Source: Mesorhizobium sp. 1M-11 (lineage in GTDB: Bacteria; Pseudomonadota; Alphaproteobacteria; Rhizobiales; Rhizobiaceae). From it: DNA of 64,000 nt. Made by a program: the position numbers and the translations under genes. Positions 1 to 9,692 of the stretch are shown one piece after another. The DNA lies in NCBI RefSeq assembly GCF_001303895.1, contig NZ_LJSD01000043.1:1-64000 (forward strand), read 5' to 3'. Positions within the stretch are counted from its first letter, which is position 1. Each line of letters begins with the position of its first letter. The notes beneath the pieces were generated by a model, which saw only the letters and a program-made list of their open reading frames with translations, was not told the DNA's origin and searched no databases.

Positions 1-1176
<1,176 letters not shown>

Positions 1177-1194
1177 GAAGAACAAGAGATCTGT

Positions 1195-1216
1195 CGCGGG
1201 CGGGAATACGCCCGCG
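1195..1216 (+). other. GC-rich hairpin between tuf and rpsJ
   Basis: CGCGGGCG at 1195-1202 pairs perfectly with CGCCCGCG at 1209-1216 around a 6-nt loop. No T-tract follows, so it looks like an RNA-processing, stability or partial-attenuation structure rather than a full terminator. Confidence 0.5.
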
Positions 1217-1241
1217 CCGCGCCAGAACAAGGAATAGACGC

Positions 1242-1550
1242 ATGAACGGACAGAATATCCGCATCCGACTTAAAGCGTTCGATCACCGCGTGCTCGATGC
1301 TTCGACGCGTGAAATCGTTTCGACGGCCAAGCGCACCGGCGCTAACGTCCGCGGCCCGATTCCGCTGCCGACCCGCATCGAGAAGTTCACGGTCAACCGT
1401 TCGCCGCACGTCGACAAGAAGAGCCGCGAACAGTTCGAGATGCGCACCCACAAGCGCTTGCTCGACATCGTGGACCCGACCCCGCAGACGGTTGATGCGC
1501 TGATGAAGCTCGATCTGGCCGCCGGCGTGGATGTCGAAATCAAGCTCTAA
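1242..1550 (+). CDS. rpsJ: 30S ribosomal protein S10 (NusE)
   Basis: Small-subunit head protein of 102 residues, which also acts as NusE in transcription antitermination with NusB (nusB is at 22802 in this window). The sequence opens with MNGQNIRIRLKAFDHRVLD and contains the conserved GPIPLPT segment and the TPQTVDALMKLDL C-terminus. It is the first gene of the S10 block. An AAGGAATAG ribosome-binding stretch precedes the ATG. Confidence 0.98.
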   Translation: MNGQNIRIRLKAFDHRVLDASTREIVSTAKRTGANVRGPIPLPTRIEKFTVNRSPHVDKKSREQFEMRTHKRLLDIVDPTPQTVDALMKLDLAAGVDVEIKL

Positions 1551-1609
1551 GAGCTGAACCATGAGCCGGCGGGGCAACCCGGCCCGCTCCTCTGAAGGAA
1601 GATGAACCG

Positions 1610-2323
1610 ATGCGTTCAGGTGTAATTGCACAGAAGGTGGGAATGACCCGCATCTACAATGATGCCGGTGAGCATGTCCCCGTTACCGTTCTCCGCATGG
1701 AGAGCTGCCAGGTCGTCGCGCAGCGCACGCAGGAAAAGAATGGCTACACCGCCGTTCAGCTCGGCGTCGGGCTTGCCAAGGTCAAGAACACGTCGAAGGC
1801 CATGCGCGGTCATTTCGCCGCCGCCTCCGTGGAGCCCAAGGCCAAGCTTGCCGAGTTCCGCGTTTCGCCGGACAACCTGCTGGACGTCGGCGCAGAGCTG
1901 ACCGTCGACCACTTCGTCGCCGGCCAGAAGGTCGACGTTACCGGCACTTCGACCGGTAAGGGTTTCCAGGGTGTCATCAAGCGCCACAACTTCGGTGGTG
2001 GTCGTGCGACCCACGGTAACTCGCTGTCGCACCGCGTGCACGGCTCGACCGGTCAGCGCCAGGACCCCGGCAAGGTGTTCAAGGGCAAGAAGATGGCCGG
2101 CCACATGGGTGCCACCCGCGTGACCACGCAGAACGTCGAGGTCGTTTCGACCGACGCCGATCGCGGGCTTATCCTCATTCGTGGCGCGGTTCCGGGCACC
2201 AAGGGCGCCTGGATCCTGGTTCGTGACGCCGCCAAGGTGGCGCTGCCTGCCAACGCGCCGAAGCCGGCCGCGATCCGCGCCGCCGCCAACAATCAGGCTC
2301 CGGCCACCGAGGGAGCGGAATAA
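1610..2323 (+). CDS. rplC: 50S ribosomal protein L3
   Basis: Early-assembly 23S rRNA-binding protein with an internal loop reaching towards the peptidyl transferase centre. The 237-residue protein starts MRSGVIAQKVGMTRIY and carries the signature GNSLSHRVHGSTGQRQDPGKV, whose Gln is the family's methylation region, followed by GKKMAGHMG. The C-terminus has an Ala/Pro-rich extension beyond the E. coli protein, common in rhizobia. Its TAA shares one base with the rplD start, consistent with translational coupling. Confidence 0.98.
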   Translation: MRSGVIAQKVGMTRIYNDAGEHVPVTVLRMESCQVVAQRTQEKNGYTAVQLGVGLAKVKNTSKAMRGHFAAASVEPKAKLAEFRVSPDNLLDVGAELTVDHFVAGQKVDVTGTSTGKGFQGVIKRHNFGGGRATHGNSLSHRVHGSTGQRQDPGKVFKGKKMAGHMGATRVTTQNVEVVSTDADRGLILIRGAVPGTKGAWILVRDAAKVALPANAPKPAAIRAAANNQAPATEGAE

Positions 2324-2943
2324 TGGACCTCAAGATCACCACTCTCGCCGGTAAGGACGCCGGCAAGGTGAAGCTCTCGGAAGAGATCTTCGGCCTTGAG
2401 CCGCGCGAGGATATCCTCGCCCGCGTCGTCCGCTGGCAGCTCGCCAAGAAGCAGCAGGGCACGCACCAGACCAAAGGTCGCGCCGACATCGCGCGCACCG
2501 GTGCGAAGATGTACAAGCAGAAGGGTACCGGCCGCGCCCGTCACTCTTCGGCACGTGCTCCGCAGTTCCGTGGCGGTGGCAAGGCTCACGGCCCGGTTGC
2601 CCGCAGCCACGAGCATGATCTGCCCAAGAAGGTCCGTGCACTTGGCATCAAGCACGCGCTCTCGGCCAAGGCGAAGAGCTCGTCGCTCATCGTTGTCGAC
2701 GATCTGAAGCTGGCCGAGGCCAAGACCAAGGCTCTGGTTGAGAACTTCGCGTCGCTCGGTCTGACCAACGCGCTGTTCATCGGCGGTGCGGAACTCGACC
2801 AGGGTTTCAAGCGGGCTGCTTCGAACATCCCGAACATCGACGTGCTGCCCATCCAGGGCATCAACGTCTACGACATTATGCGCCGCGGCACGCTGGTCCT
2901 TTCCAAGGCCGCCGTCGAGGCTCTCGAGGAGCGCTTCAAATGA
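2323..2943 (+). CDS. rplD: 50S ribosomal protein L4
   Basis: Large-subunit protein lining the exit tunnel. The 206-residue protein has the extended basic loop typical of L4 (QKGTGRARHSSARAPQFRGGG, about residues 66-86). In E. coli L4 also represses its own operon; whether that holds here cannot be read from the sequence. It overlaps rplC by one base and rplW by four. Confidence 0.97.
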   Translation: MDLKITTLAGKDAGKVKLSEEIFGLEPREDILARVVRWQLAKKQQGTHQTKGRADIARTGAKMYKQKGTGRARHSSARAPQFRGGGKAHGPVARSHEHDLPKKVRALGIKHALSAKAKSSSLIVVDDLKLAEAKTKALVENFASLGLTNALFIGGAELDQGFKRAASNIPNIDVLPIQGINVYDIMRRGTLVLSKAAVEALEERFK

Positions 2944-3233
2944 CCGACCTTCGTCATTACGATGTGATCGTCTCGCCGGCGATCACCGAAAAGTCGACCA
3001 TGGCGTCCGAGCAGAACCAGGTGGTCTTCAACGTCGCCAAGAAGGCGTCGAAGCCGGAGATCAAGGCAGCAGTCGAGGCGCTGTTCGGCGTCAAGGTGAC
3101 GGCTGTGAACACGCTGGTCCGCAAGGGCAAGGTGAAGCGCTTCCGCGGCACGATCGGCCGCCAGGGCGACGTCAAGCGAGCAGTGGTGACGCTGGCCGAT
3201 GGCCAGTCGATCGACGTCGCGACGGGTCTCTGA
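2940..3233 (+). CDS. rplW: 50S ribosomal protein L23
   Basis: Exit-tunnel rim protein that docks trigger factor and SRP. The 97-residue product begins MTDLRHYDVIVSPAITEKST, the conserved L23 N-terminus, and has the extended loop VRKGKVKRFRGTIGRQGDVK. Start and previous stop overlap as ATGA. Confidence 0.97.
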   Translation: MTDLRHYDVIVSPAITEKSTMASEQNQVVFNVAKKASKPEIKAAVEALFGVKVTAVNTLVRKGKVKRFRGTIGRQGDVKRAVVTLADGQSIDVATGL

Positions 3234-3256
3234 GCTAGGCCGCGAGGACAACGACA

Positions 3257-4090
3257 ATGGCACTGAAGAAATACAACCCGATAACGCCGAGCACCCGTCA
3301 GCTGGTCATCGTTGACCGCTCGGGCCTCCACAAGGGCAAGCCCGTCAAGGGCCTGACCGAGGGGCTGACCAAGTCGGGCGGCCGCAACAACTACGGTCGC
3401 ATCACCGCCCGTTTCATCGGCGGTGGTCACAAGCGCACGTACCGCATCATCGACTTCAAGCGTCGCAAGTTCGACGTGGTCGGCACGGTCGAGCGCCTGG
3501 AATACGACCCGAACCGCACCGCCTTCATCGCTCTCATCAAGTATGAGGATGGCGAGCTGAACTACATCATCGCTCCGCAGCGCCTGCAGGCCGGTGACAA
3601 GGTTGTGGCTGGTGAATCGGTCGACGTGAAGCCTGGCAATGCGATGCCGCTCTCGGCCATGCCGGTGGGCACCATCGTGCACAACATCGAGCTGAAGCCC
3701 GGCAAGGGCGGCCAGGTTGCCCGTTCGGCTGGTGCATATGCCCAGCTCGTCGGTCGCGACCAGGGCATGGCGATCCTGCGCCTGAATTCGGGCGAGCAGC
3801 GCATCGTGCACGGTTCTTGCTTTGCTACCGTCGGCGCCGTGTCGAACCCTGACCACGGCAACATCAACGACGGCAAGGCCGGTCGTTCGGTGTGGCGCGG
3901 CAAGCGTCCGCATAACCGCGGCGTTGCCATGAACCCGGTCGACCATCCGCATGGCGGTGGTGAAGGCCGCACCTCTGGTGGCCGTCATCCGGTCACCCCG
4001 TGGGGTAAGCCTACCAAGGGTAAGAAGACGCGGTCCAACAAGGCGACCGATAAGTTCATTGTGCGCTCGCGCCATCAGCGCAAGAGCTAA
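3257..4090 (+). CDS. rplB: 50S ribosomal protein L2
   Basis: Primary 23S rRNA-binding protein needed for subunit association and the peptidyl transferase centre. The 277-residue sequence has the N-terminal MALKKYNPITPSTRQ and the near-invariant RGVAMNPVDHPHGGGEGRT motif around residues 217-235. An internal opposite-strand frame of 372 codons across this gene is a codon-bias shadow. Confidence 0.98.
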   Translation: MALKKYNPITPSTRQLVIVDRSGLHKGKPVKGLTEGLTKSGGRNNYGRITARFIGGGHKRTYRIIDFKRRKFDVVGTVERLEYDPNRTAFIALIKYEDGELNYIIAPQRLQAGDKVVAGESVDVKPGNAMPLSAMPVGTIVHNIELKPGKGGQVARSAGAYAQLVGRDQGMAILRLNSGEQRIVHGSCFATVGAVSNPDHGNINDGKAGRSVWRGKRPHNRGVAMNPVDHPHGGGEGRTSGGRHPVTPWGKPTKGKKTRSNKATDKFIVRSRHQRKS

Positions 4091-4106
4091 GAAGAGGTAA
4101 CGCCAA

Positions 4107-4385
4107 GTGACTCGTTCGATTTGGAAAGGCCCCTTCGTCGACGGCTACCTTCTGAAGAAGGCAGACAAGGTTCGTGAAGGTGGTCGTAGTGAGGTGATCA
4201 AGATGTGGAGCCGGCGCTCCACCATCCTGCCGCAGTTTGTCGGCCTCACCTTCGGTGTCTACAACGGCCAGAAGCACGTCCCGGTCTCCGTGAACGAGGA
4301 CATGGTCGGCCACAAGTTCGGTGAATTCGCTCCGACCCGGACCTATTACGGTCACGGCGCGGATAAGAAAGCGAAGAGGAAGTAA
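4107..4385 (+). CDS. rpsS: 30S ribosomal protein S19 (GTG start)
   Basis: 16S rRNA-binding head protein of 92 residues (TRSIWKGPFVDGYLLKKA after the initiator; later VPVSVNEDMVGHKFGEFAPTR). The start is GTG, preceded by AGAGGTAA. No in-frame ATG gives the conserved N-terminus, so GTG is the start with good certainty. Confidence 0.97.
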   Translation: MTRSIWKGPFVDGYLLKKADKVREGGRSEVIKMWSRRSTILPQFVGLTFGVYNGQKHVPVSVNEDMVGHKFGEFAPTRTYYGHGADKKAKRK

Positions 4386-4388
4386 ATC

Positions 4389-4778
4389 ATGGGCAAGGCC
4401 AAAGCTCCGCGCAGGCTTGCTGATAACGAGGCTCGTGCCGTCCTGCGCACGATCCGTATCAGCCCGCAGAAGCTGAACCTGGTTGCCGCGTTGATCCGCG
4501 GCAAGAAGGTTGCGACTGCGCTCAACGATCTGGAATTCTCGCGCAAGCGGATTTCGGAGACCGTGAAGAAGACGCTGGAATCGGCGATCGCTAACGCGGA
4601 AAACAACCACGACCTCGATGTCGATGCGCTGATCGTGGCCGAGGCCTATGTCGGCAAGTCGATCGTCATGAAGCGTTTCCACGCTCGTGGTCGCGGTCGC
4701 GCCAGCCGTATCGAAAAGCCGTTTTCGCACCTCACGATCGTCGTGCGTGAGGTTGAAGAGAAAGGGGAGGCTGCATAA
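4389..4778 (+). CDS. rplV: 50S ribosomal protein L22
   Basis: 23S rRNA-binding protein of 129 residues whose beta-hairpin lines the exit tunnel. The hairpin and C-terminus are recognisable in the MKRFHARGRGRASRIEKP stretch followed by THLTIV-like SHLTIVVRE. Its stop overlaps the rpsC start as TAATG. Confidence 0.97.
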   Translation: MGKAKAPRRLADNEARAVLRTIRISPQKLNLVAALIRGKKVATALNDLEFSRKRISETVKKTLESAIANAENNHDLDVDALIVAEAYVGKSIVMKRFHARGRGRASRIEKPFSHLTIVVREVEEKGEAA

Positions 4779-5500
4779 TGGGCCAGAAAATCAATCCGAT
4801 CGGTCTCCGTCTCGGCATCAACCGCACCTGGGATTCGCGCTGGTACGCGAACACCGGCGAGTACGGCAAGCTGCTGCACGAAGACCTGAAGATCCGCGAG
4901 TATCTTGAGAAGGAACTCAAGCAGGCCGCGATCTCCAAGATCGTCATCGAGCGTCCGCACAAGAAGTGCCGCGTGACCATCCACGCCGCTCGCCCGGGTC
5001 TGATCATCGGCAAGAAGGGCGCCGACATCGAGAAGCTGCGCAAGAAGCTGACCGAGATGACGCAGTCCGAGACGCATCTCAACATCGTTGAAGTGCGCAA
5101 GCCGGAGATCGACGCGACGCTGATCGCCCAGTCGATCGCCCAGCAGCTCGAGCGCCGCATCGCTTTCCGTCGCGCCATGAAGCGCGCCGTGCAGTCGGCC
5201 ATGCGTCTCGGCGCCGAGGGCATCCGCATCAACTGCGGCGGCCGTCTTGGCGGCGCCGAAATCGCTCGTATGGAATGGTACCGCGAAGGCCGCGTGCCGC
5301 TGCATACGCTGCGCGCCGATGTCGACTACGGCACCGCTGAAGCTCAGACGGCTTATGGCATCTGCGGCGTCAAGGTATGGGTGTTCAAGGGCGAGATCCT
5401 GGAGCATGACCCGATGGCTTCGGAACGTCGTGCCACCGAAGGCGACCATTCGCAGGGCGGTGAGCGCTCCGAGCGCGGTCGTCGTCGCGAAAACGCCTGA
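4778..5500 (+). CDS. rpsC: 30S ribosomal protein S3
   Basis: Small-subunit protein at the mRNA entry channel. The 240-residue protein starts MGQKINPIGLRLGI and has a KH domain with the GKKGADIEKLRKKL GxxG loop near residues 70-85. The C-terminal S3 domain includes INCGGRLGGAEIARMEW. The highly charged tail (SERGRRREN) is a normal extension in this class. Confidence 0.98.
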   Translation: MGQKINPIGLRLGINRTWDSRWYANTGEYGKLLHEDLKIREYLEKELKQAAISKIVIERPHKKCRVTIHAARPGLIIGKKGADIEKLRKKLTEMTQSETHLNIVEVRKPEIDATLIAQSIAQQLERRIAFRRAMKRAVQSAMRLGAEGIRINCGGRLGGAEIARMEWYREGRVPLHTLRADVDYGTAEAQTAYGICGVKVWVFKGEILEHDPMASERRATEGDHSQGGERSERGRRRENA

Positions 5501-5527
5501 TAGGCAAGGGAATTTGGAGTTAGAACG

Positions 5528-5941
5528 ATGCTGCAGCCAAAGCGCACAAAGTTCCGTAAGCAGTTCAAGGGCCGCATCCACGGCACCGCGAAGGGCGGCA
5601 CCAATCTGGATTTCGGCGGCTTCGGACTGAAGGCGCTGGAGCCGAACCGCGTCACCGCGCGTGAGATCGAAGCGGCTCGCCGCGCGATCACCCGCGAGAT
5701 GAAGCGCGCCGGTCGGGTCTGGATCCGTGTGTTCCCGGACGTTCCGGTGACCTCGAAGCCGACCGAAGTGCGCATGGGTAAGGGTAAGGGCGCGGTCGAC
5801 TACTGGGCTTGCCGCGTCAAGCCGGGCCGCGTCATGTTCGAGATCGACGGTGTGTCGGAAGAGATCGCCCGCGAGGCTCTGCGCCTCGGTGCCGCCAAGC
5901 TCTCGGTTCGCACGCGCTTCGTGCAGCGCATTGCAGAATAA
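5528..5941 (+). CDS. rplP: 50S ribosomal protein L16
   Basis: Protein of 137 residues near the A-site tRNA elbow and the 5S rRNA. Diagnostic segments are MLQPKRTKFRKQFKGR at the N-terminus and MGKGKGAVDYWACRVKPG around residue 83. It lies between rpsC and rpmC in canonical order. Confidence 0.97.
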   Translation: MLQPKRTKFRKQFKGRIHGTAKGGTNLDFGGFGLKALEPNRVTAREIEAARRAITREMKRAGRVWIRVFPDVPVTSKPTEVRMGKGKGAVDYWACRVKPGRVMFEIDGVSEEIAREALRLGAAKLSVRTRFVQRIAE

Positions 5942-5955
5942 GAAAGGGCTAAGCG

Positions 5956-6156
5956 ATGAAGGCCTCTGATGTACGTATGAAGACCGTCGACGAGCTCGAC
6001 GCTGATCTTGCCGATCTGAAGAAGGAGCAGTTCAACCTGCGCTTTCAGAAGGCCACCGGCCAGCTCGAAAAGACCGCGCGCGTGAAGCAGGTCCGCAAGG
6101 ACATCGCGCGCATCAAGACCATCGCTGCTGAAAAAGCAGCGGCCAAGAAGGCATAA
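5956..6156 (+). CDS. rpmC: 50S ribosomal protein L29
   Basis: Small helical protein of 66 residues at the exit-tunnel rim. The core LKKEQFNLRFQKATGQLE and VRKDIARIKT match the L29 family. A short Ala/Lys-rich tail ends the protein. Confidence 0.96.
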   Translation: MKASDVRMKTVDELDADLADLKKEQFNLRFQKATGQLEKTARVKQVRKDIARIKTIAAEKAAAKKA

Positions 6157-6167
6157 GGACGAGAATC

Positions 6168-6407
6168 ATGCCAAAGCGCATCCTGCAGGGCACCGTCGTC
6201 AGCGACAAGAACGAGAAGACGGTCGTCGTCAAGGTCGAGCGTCGCTTCACCCATCCGGTGATGAAGAAGACCGTGCGCATGTCGAAGAAGTACAAGGCGC
6301 ATGACGAGAACAACACCCACAAGGTGGGCGACCAGGTGTCTATCCAGGAATCGGCTCCGATCTCCAAGGATAAGCGCTGGGTCGTGATCGGTTCCGATCA
6401 GGCGTAA
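6168..6407 (+). CDS. rpsQ: 30S ribosomal protein S17
   Basis: 16S rRNA-binding OB-fold protein of 79 residues; it begins MPKRILQGTVVSDKNEKTVVV and has the family's YKAHDENN segment. It is followed by a 73-nt spacer that can fold (see hairpin at 6431). Confidence 0.97.
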   Translation: MPKRILQGTVVSDKNEKTVVVKVERRFTHPVMKKTVRMSKKYKAHDENNTHKVGDQVSIQESAPISKDKRWVVIGSDQA

Positions 6408-6430
6408 CGAAACGAATTTTGGACAGACCG

Positions 6431-6457
6431 GGGAGGGGCTTTTAAGCCCGTCCCGAT
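6431..6457 (+). other. Imperfect hairpin between rpsQ and rplN
   Basis: GGGGAGGGGCT can pair with AGCCCGTCCC across a TTTA turn, with one bulge. No T-run follows, so transcription is expected to continue into rplN. Confidence 0.35.
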
Positions 6458-6480
6458 AGCGAAGAAGAAGGCGGCCAGTC

Positions 6481-6849
6481 ATGATTCAGATGCAAACAAA
6501 CCTCGACGTCGCGGACAACTCCGGCGCCCGTCGTGTCATGTGCATCAAGGTGCTGGGCGGTTCGAAGCGGAAGTATGCATCCGTCGGCGACATCATCGTG
6601 GTGTCGATCAAGGAAGCCATTCCGCGCGGCCGCGTGAAGAAGGGTGATGTGATGAAGGCGGTCGTGGTTCGCACGGCCAAGGACATCCGTCGTCCGGACG
6701 GCAGCGTGATCCGTTTCGACAAGAACGCAGCCGTTCTCGTCGATAACAAGAAAGAGCCGGTGGGCACCCGTATCTTCGGGCCGGTTCCGCGCGAGCTTCG
6801 CGCGAAGAACCACATGAAGATCATCTCGCTCGCACCTGAAGTGCTGTAA
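6481..6849 (+). CDS. rplN: 50S ribosomal protein L14
   Basis: 23S rRNA-binding protein of 122 residues at the intersubunit face and RsfS site. MIQMQTNLDVADNSGARRVMCIKV is a near-invariant N-terminus, and GPVPRELR lies near the C-terminus. Confidence 0.98.
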   Translation: MIQMQTNLDVADNSGARRVMCIKVLGGSKRKYASVGDIIVVSIKEAIPRGRVKKGDVMKAVVVRTAKDIRRPDGSVIRFDKNAAVLVDNKKEPVGTRIFGPVPRELRAKNHMKIISLAPEVL

Positions 6850-6861
6850 GGAGCCGGAGAA

Positions 6862-7176
6862 ATGCAAAAGATCCGTAAAGGCGACAAGGTCGTCGTGCTT
6901 TCCGGCAAGGATAAGGGCCGCTCCGGCGAAGTTCTGTCCGTTCAGCCGAAGGAAGACACCGCCATTGTTCGCGGTATCAACATCGTGGTCCGCCACCAGC
7001 GCCAGACCCAGGCCCAGCAGGGCGGTCTGATCCGCAAGGAAGCGCCGATCCATCTTTCGAACATCGCCGTTGCCGATCCCAAGGATGGCAAGCCGACCCG
7101 CGTCGGCTTCAAGCTCGAGAAGGACGGCAAGAAGGTACGAGTCGCCAAGCGCTCGGGAGAAGTCATCAATGGCTAA
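6862..7176 (+). CDS. rplX: 50S ribosomal protein L24
   Basis: Assembly-initiating protein of 104 residues with an N-terminal KOW motif (KGDKVVVLSGKDKGRSGEVL, residues 5-24). Its end overlaps the rplE start by eight bases, so the rplE ribosome-binding site (GGGAGAAG) lies inside rplX. Confidence 0.97.
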   Translation: MQKIRKGDKVVVLSGKDKGRSGEVLSVQPKEDTAIVRGINIVVRHQRQTQAQQGGLIRKEAPIHLSNIAVADPKDGKPTRVGFKLEKDGKKVRVAKRSGEVING

Positions 7177-7738
7177 GGCAGCACAAACCGCGCAGAACAC
7201 GCCGCGCCTGAAGCAGGTCTACAACGAGACCATCAAGAAGGCGCTGCTCGAGCAGTTCAAGTACGACAACGAGATGCAGATCCCGCGTCTCGACAAGATC
7301 GTGCTGAACATGGGTGTCGGCGAAGCTACCGCCGATTCCAAGAAGCCTTCCGTGGCTGCCGAGGACCTGGCGCTGATCGCCGGCCAGAAGCCGGTCGTTA
7401 CCCGCGCCCGCAAGTCGATCGCCGGCTTCAAGGTTCGTGAGAACATGCCGATCGGCACCAAGGTGACGCTTCGCAAGGAGCGCATGTATGAATTCCTGGA
7501 CCGCCTGGTCAACATCGCGCTGCCGCGCGTTCGCGACTTCCGCGGCCTGAATCCGAAGAGCTTCGATGGCCGCGGCAACTACGCCATGGGCATCAAGGAG
7601 CACATCGTGTTCCCGGAGATCAACTACGACAAGGTCGATCAGATCTGGGGCATGGACATCATCGTTTGTACGACTGCGAAGACGGACGACGAAGCCAGGG
7701 CGCTGCTCAAGGCTTTCAACTTCCCCTTCCGCCAGTAA
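7169..7738 (+). CDS. rplE: 50S ribosomal protein L5
   Basis: 5S rRNA-binding protein of the central protuberance. An open frame extends upstream to 7070, but the family's N-terminus (MAKAAQTAQNTPRLKQVYNE) and a GGGAGAAG site place the start at 7169, giving 189 residues. Conserved blocks are IVLNMGVGEA, RVRDFRGLNPKSFDGRGNYAMG and the GMDIIVCTTAKTD end. Confidence 0.97.
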   Translation: MAKAAQTAQNTPRLKQVYNETIKKALLEQFKYDNEMQIPRLDKIVLNMGVGEATADSKKPSVAAEDLALIAGQKPVVTRARKSIAGFKVRENMPIGTKVTLRKERMYEFLDRLVNIALPRVRDFRGLNPKSFDGRGNYAMGIKEHIVFPEINYDKVDQIWGMDIIVCTTAKTDDEARALLKAFNFPFRQ

Positions 7739-7765
7739 CGGCAGCGAGCAAAGGAAAAATCTGAA

Positions 7766-8071
7766 ATGGCAAAGACCAGCTCAGTCGAGAAGAACAACCG
7801 GCGCCGCAAGCTTGTGGACCAGTACGCTGCCAAGCGTAAGGCCCTCAAGGAAATCGTCATGGATCAGTCCAAGCCGATGGATGAGCGCTTCCGCGCCCAG
7901 CTGAAGCTCTCGGCCCTGCCGCGCAACTCGGCCAAGATCCGTATCCGTAACCGCTGCGAAGTCACGGGCCGTCCGCGCGCCTTCTATCGCAAGCTCAAGG
8001 TCTCGCGTATCGCGCTTCGCGATCTTGGCAACAACGGCCAGATCCCGGGCCTGGTCAAGTCGAGCTGGTAA
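7766..8071 (+). CDS. rpsN: 30S ribosomal protein S14 (zinc-independent type)
   Basis: Protein of 101 residues in the 30S head. It is the long form lacking the paired CxxC zinc ribbon: only a single Cys is present, in RNRCEVTGRPRAFYRK. The C-terminal GQIPGLVKSSW is the classical S14 ending. Confidence 0.97.
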   Translation: MAKTSSVEKNNRRRKLVDQYAAKRKALKEIVMDQSKPMDERFRAQLKLSALPRNSAKIRIRNRCEVTGRPRAFYRKLKVSRIALRDLGNNGQIPGLVKSSW

Positions 8072-8083
8072 GGAGGACATGAT

Positions 8084-8482
8084 ATGTCATTGAGCGATCC
8101 TCTCGGCGATATGCTGACCCGCATCCGCAATGCCTATGGCCGTAAGAAGTCGACCGTGTCGACCCCGGCCTCGCGTCTGCGTGCCCGTGTTCTCGATGTG
8201 CTGAAGTCGGAAGGTTACATCCGCGACTACAGCCAGACCGACTTCGACAACGGCAAGTCGGAAATCGAGATCGAACTGAAGTACTTCGACGGCAATCCGG
8301 TCGTGCGCGACATCTCTCGCGTTTCGAAGCCGGGCCGCCGCGTCTACGTTTCGGCCAAGTCGATCCCGCAGGTCGCCAACGGCCTCGGCATCGCCATCCT
8401 TTCGACCCCGAAAGGCGTTATGGCCGATCACGAAGCACGCGAGCAGAACGTCGGCGGTGAAGTCCTCTGCCAGATCTTCTGA
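8084..8482 (+). CDS. rpsH: 30S ribosomal protein S8
   Basis: 16S rRNA central-domain binder of 132 residues; in E. coli it is the translational repressor of the spc operon. It begins MSLSDPLGDMLTRIRNAYGR and contains GLGIAILSTPKGVMADHEA near the C-terminus. Confidence 0.97.
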   Translation: MSLSDPLGDMLTRIRNAYGRKKSTVSTPASRLRARVLDVLKSEGYIRDYSQTDFDNGKSEIEIELKYFDGNPVVRDISRVSKPGRRVYVSAKSIPQVANGLGIAILSTPKGVMADHEAREQNVGGEVLCQIF

Positions 8483-8514
8483 TCGGCGAGTTGAGATAGG
8501 AAGGACGAGAGAAA

Positions 8515-9048
8515 ATGTCTCGTATTGGTAAGAAACCCGTCTCCGTACCGGCCGGCGTGACCGCTTCTGTCAACGGCCAGACCGTGACGGCCAAGGGTCC
8601 GAAGGGCGAACTGAAGTTCGTGGTCAACGACGAAGTTCTGGTCAAGCTGGACGAAGGCCAGATCGCCGTCGAGCCGCGCGATCAGTCGAAGGACGCCCGC
8701 TCCAAGTGGGGCATGTCGCGTACTCAGATCGTCAATATCCTGACCGGTGTGAAGGACGGCTTCGAGAAGAAGCTCGAGATCACCGGCGTCGGTTACCGTG
8801 CTGCCATGCAGGGCAAGAACCTGCAGCTCGCGCTCGGCTTCTCGCACGACGTGGTCTATGAGACCCCGCAGGGCATCACGATCACTGTGCCGAAGCCGAC
8901 CGAAATCACCGTTTCGGGCATCGACAAGCAGCAGGTCGGCCAGGTCGCGGCCGAGATCCGCGAATATCGCGGCCCAGAACCCTACAAGGGCAAGGGCGTG
9001 CGCTATGCTGGCGAGAAGATCGTCCGCAAGGAAGGCAAGAAGAAGTAA
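8515..9048 (+). CDS. rplF: 50S ribosomal protein L6
   Basis: Protein of 177 residues near the factor-binding site, formed by two related alpha/beta halves. MSRIGKKPVSVPAGV opens it, and the C-terminal signature PEPYKGKGVRYAGE is present around residues 154-167. Confidence 0.98.
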   Translation: MSRIGKKPVSVPAGVTASVNGQTVTAKGPKGELKFVVNDEVLVKLDEGQIAVEPRDQSKDARSKWGMSRTQIVNILTGVKDGFEKKLEITGVGYRAAMQGKNLQLALGFSHDVVYETPQGITITVPKPTEITVSGIDKQQVGQVAAEIREYRGPEPYKGKGVRYAGEKIVRKEGKKK

Positions 9049-9054
9049 TCGGCT

Positions 9055-9085
9055 CGGCCCTGAACGGATTGTTCGGACAGGGCCG
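9055..9085 (+). other. Stem-loop in the rplF-rplR spacer
   Basis: CGGCCCTG (9055-9062) pairs with CAGGGCCG (9078-9085), and GAAC (9062-9065) can continue with GTTC (9071-9074) inside the loop. The 132-nt spacer is unusually long for the spc block. No T-tract follows. Confidence 0.45.
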
Positions 9086-9180
9086 GACCTGAGAAATGCA
9101 ACGCCACGGGGTGTTGCCGCGGGAGGAGGGAAACCTACCGCACAGGGCAAGCCCCGTCTTACAAGGCAGGAATCACGACT

Positions 9181-9540
9181 ATGGCAACCAAGGAAGCCAC
9201 CCTGCGCCGCTCGGCGCGTATCCGTCGCCAGATCAAGGCAGTCGCCAACGGTCGCCCGCGTCTTTCGGTGCACCGCACCTCGAAGAACATCTATGTTCAG
9301 GTGATCGACGACGCCAAGGGGCAGACCATTGCAGCCGCCTCGACCCTGGAGAAGGACTTCAAGGCCGGCAAGAAGACGGGTGCCGATACCGCGGCTGCCG
9401 CCGCTGTCGGCAAGCTGGTTGCCGAGCGTGCGATCAAGGCTGGCGTCAAGGACGTCGTCTTCGACCGTGGCTCGTACATCTATCATGGCCGCGTCAAGGC
9501 GCTGGCCGAAGCCGCCCGCGAGGGTGGCCTGAACTTCTAA
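9181..9540 (+). CDS. rplR: 50S ribosomal protein L18
   Basis: 5S rRNA-binding protein of 119 residues. It has the conserved RPRLSVHRTSKNIYVQVIDD segment and ends DVVFDRGSYIYHGRVKALAEAAREGGLNF, the typical L18 terminus. The ATG at 9181 follows an AAGGCAGGAA site. Confidence 0.97.
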   Translation: MATKEATLRRSARIRRQIKAVANGRPRLSVHRTSKNIYVQVIDDAKGQTIAAASTLEKDFKAGKKTGADTAAAAAVGKLVAERAIKAGVKDVVFDRGSYIYHGRVKALAEAAREGGLNF

Positions 9541-9692
9541 GCCTGAGCCCTTTCCGAATGCCGGCTTCAAAAAGAGGCTGACATTTCGGAACGGATCGTG
9601 CAGAAGGCGCAAGTTTTCGCCGCCGGCGACCTCGAAAAGGGGCGCCGGCATTTCAGCAACCCGTGCTTCCGGAAAAGAACAAGGACTAGGAT

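Noticed and set aside
2957..4075. 372-codon minus-strand open frame across rplW-rplB
   Set aside because: Lies wholly opposite conserved ribosomal genes. Its composition is typical of a high-GC shadow frame with no recognisable domain.
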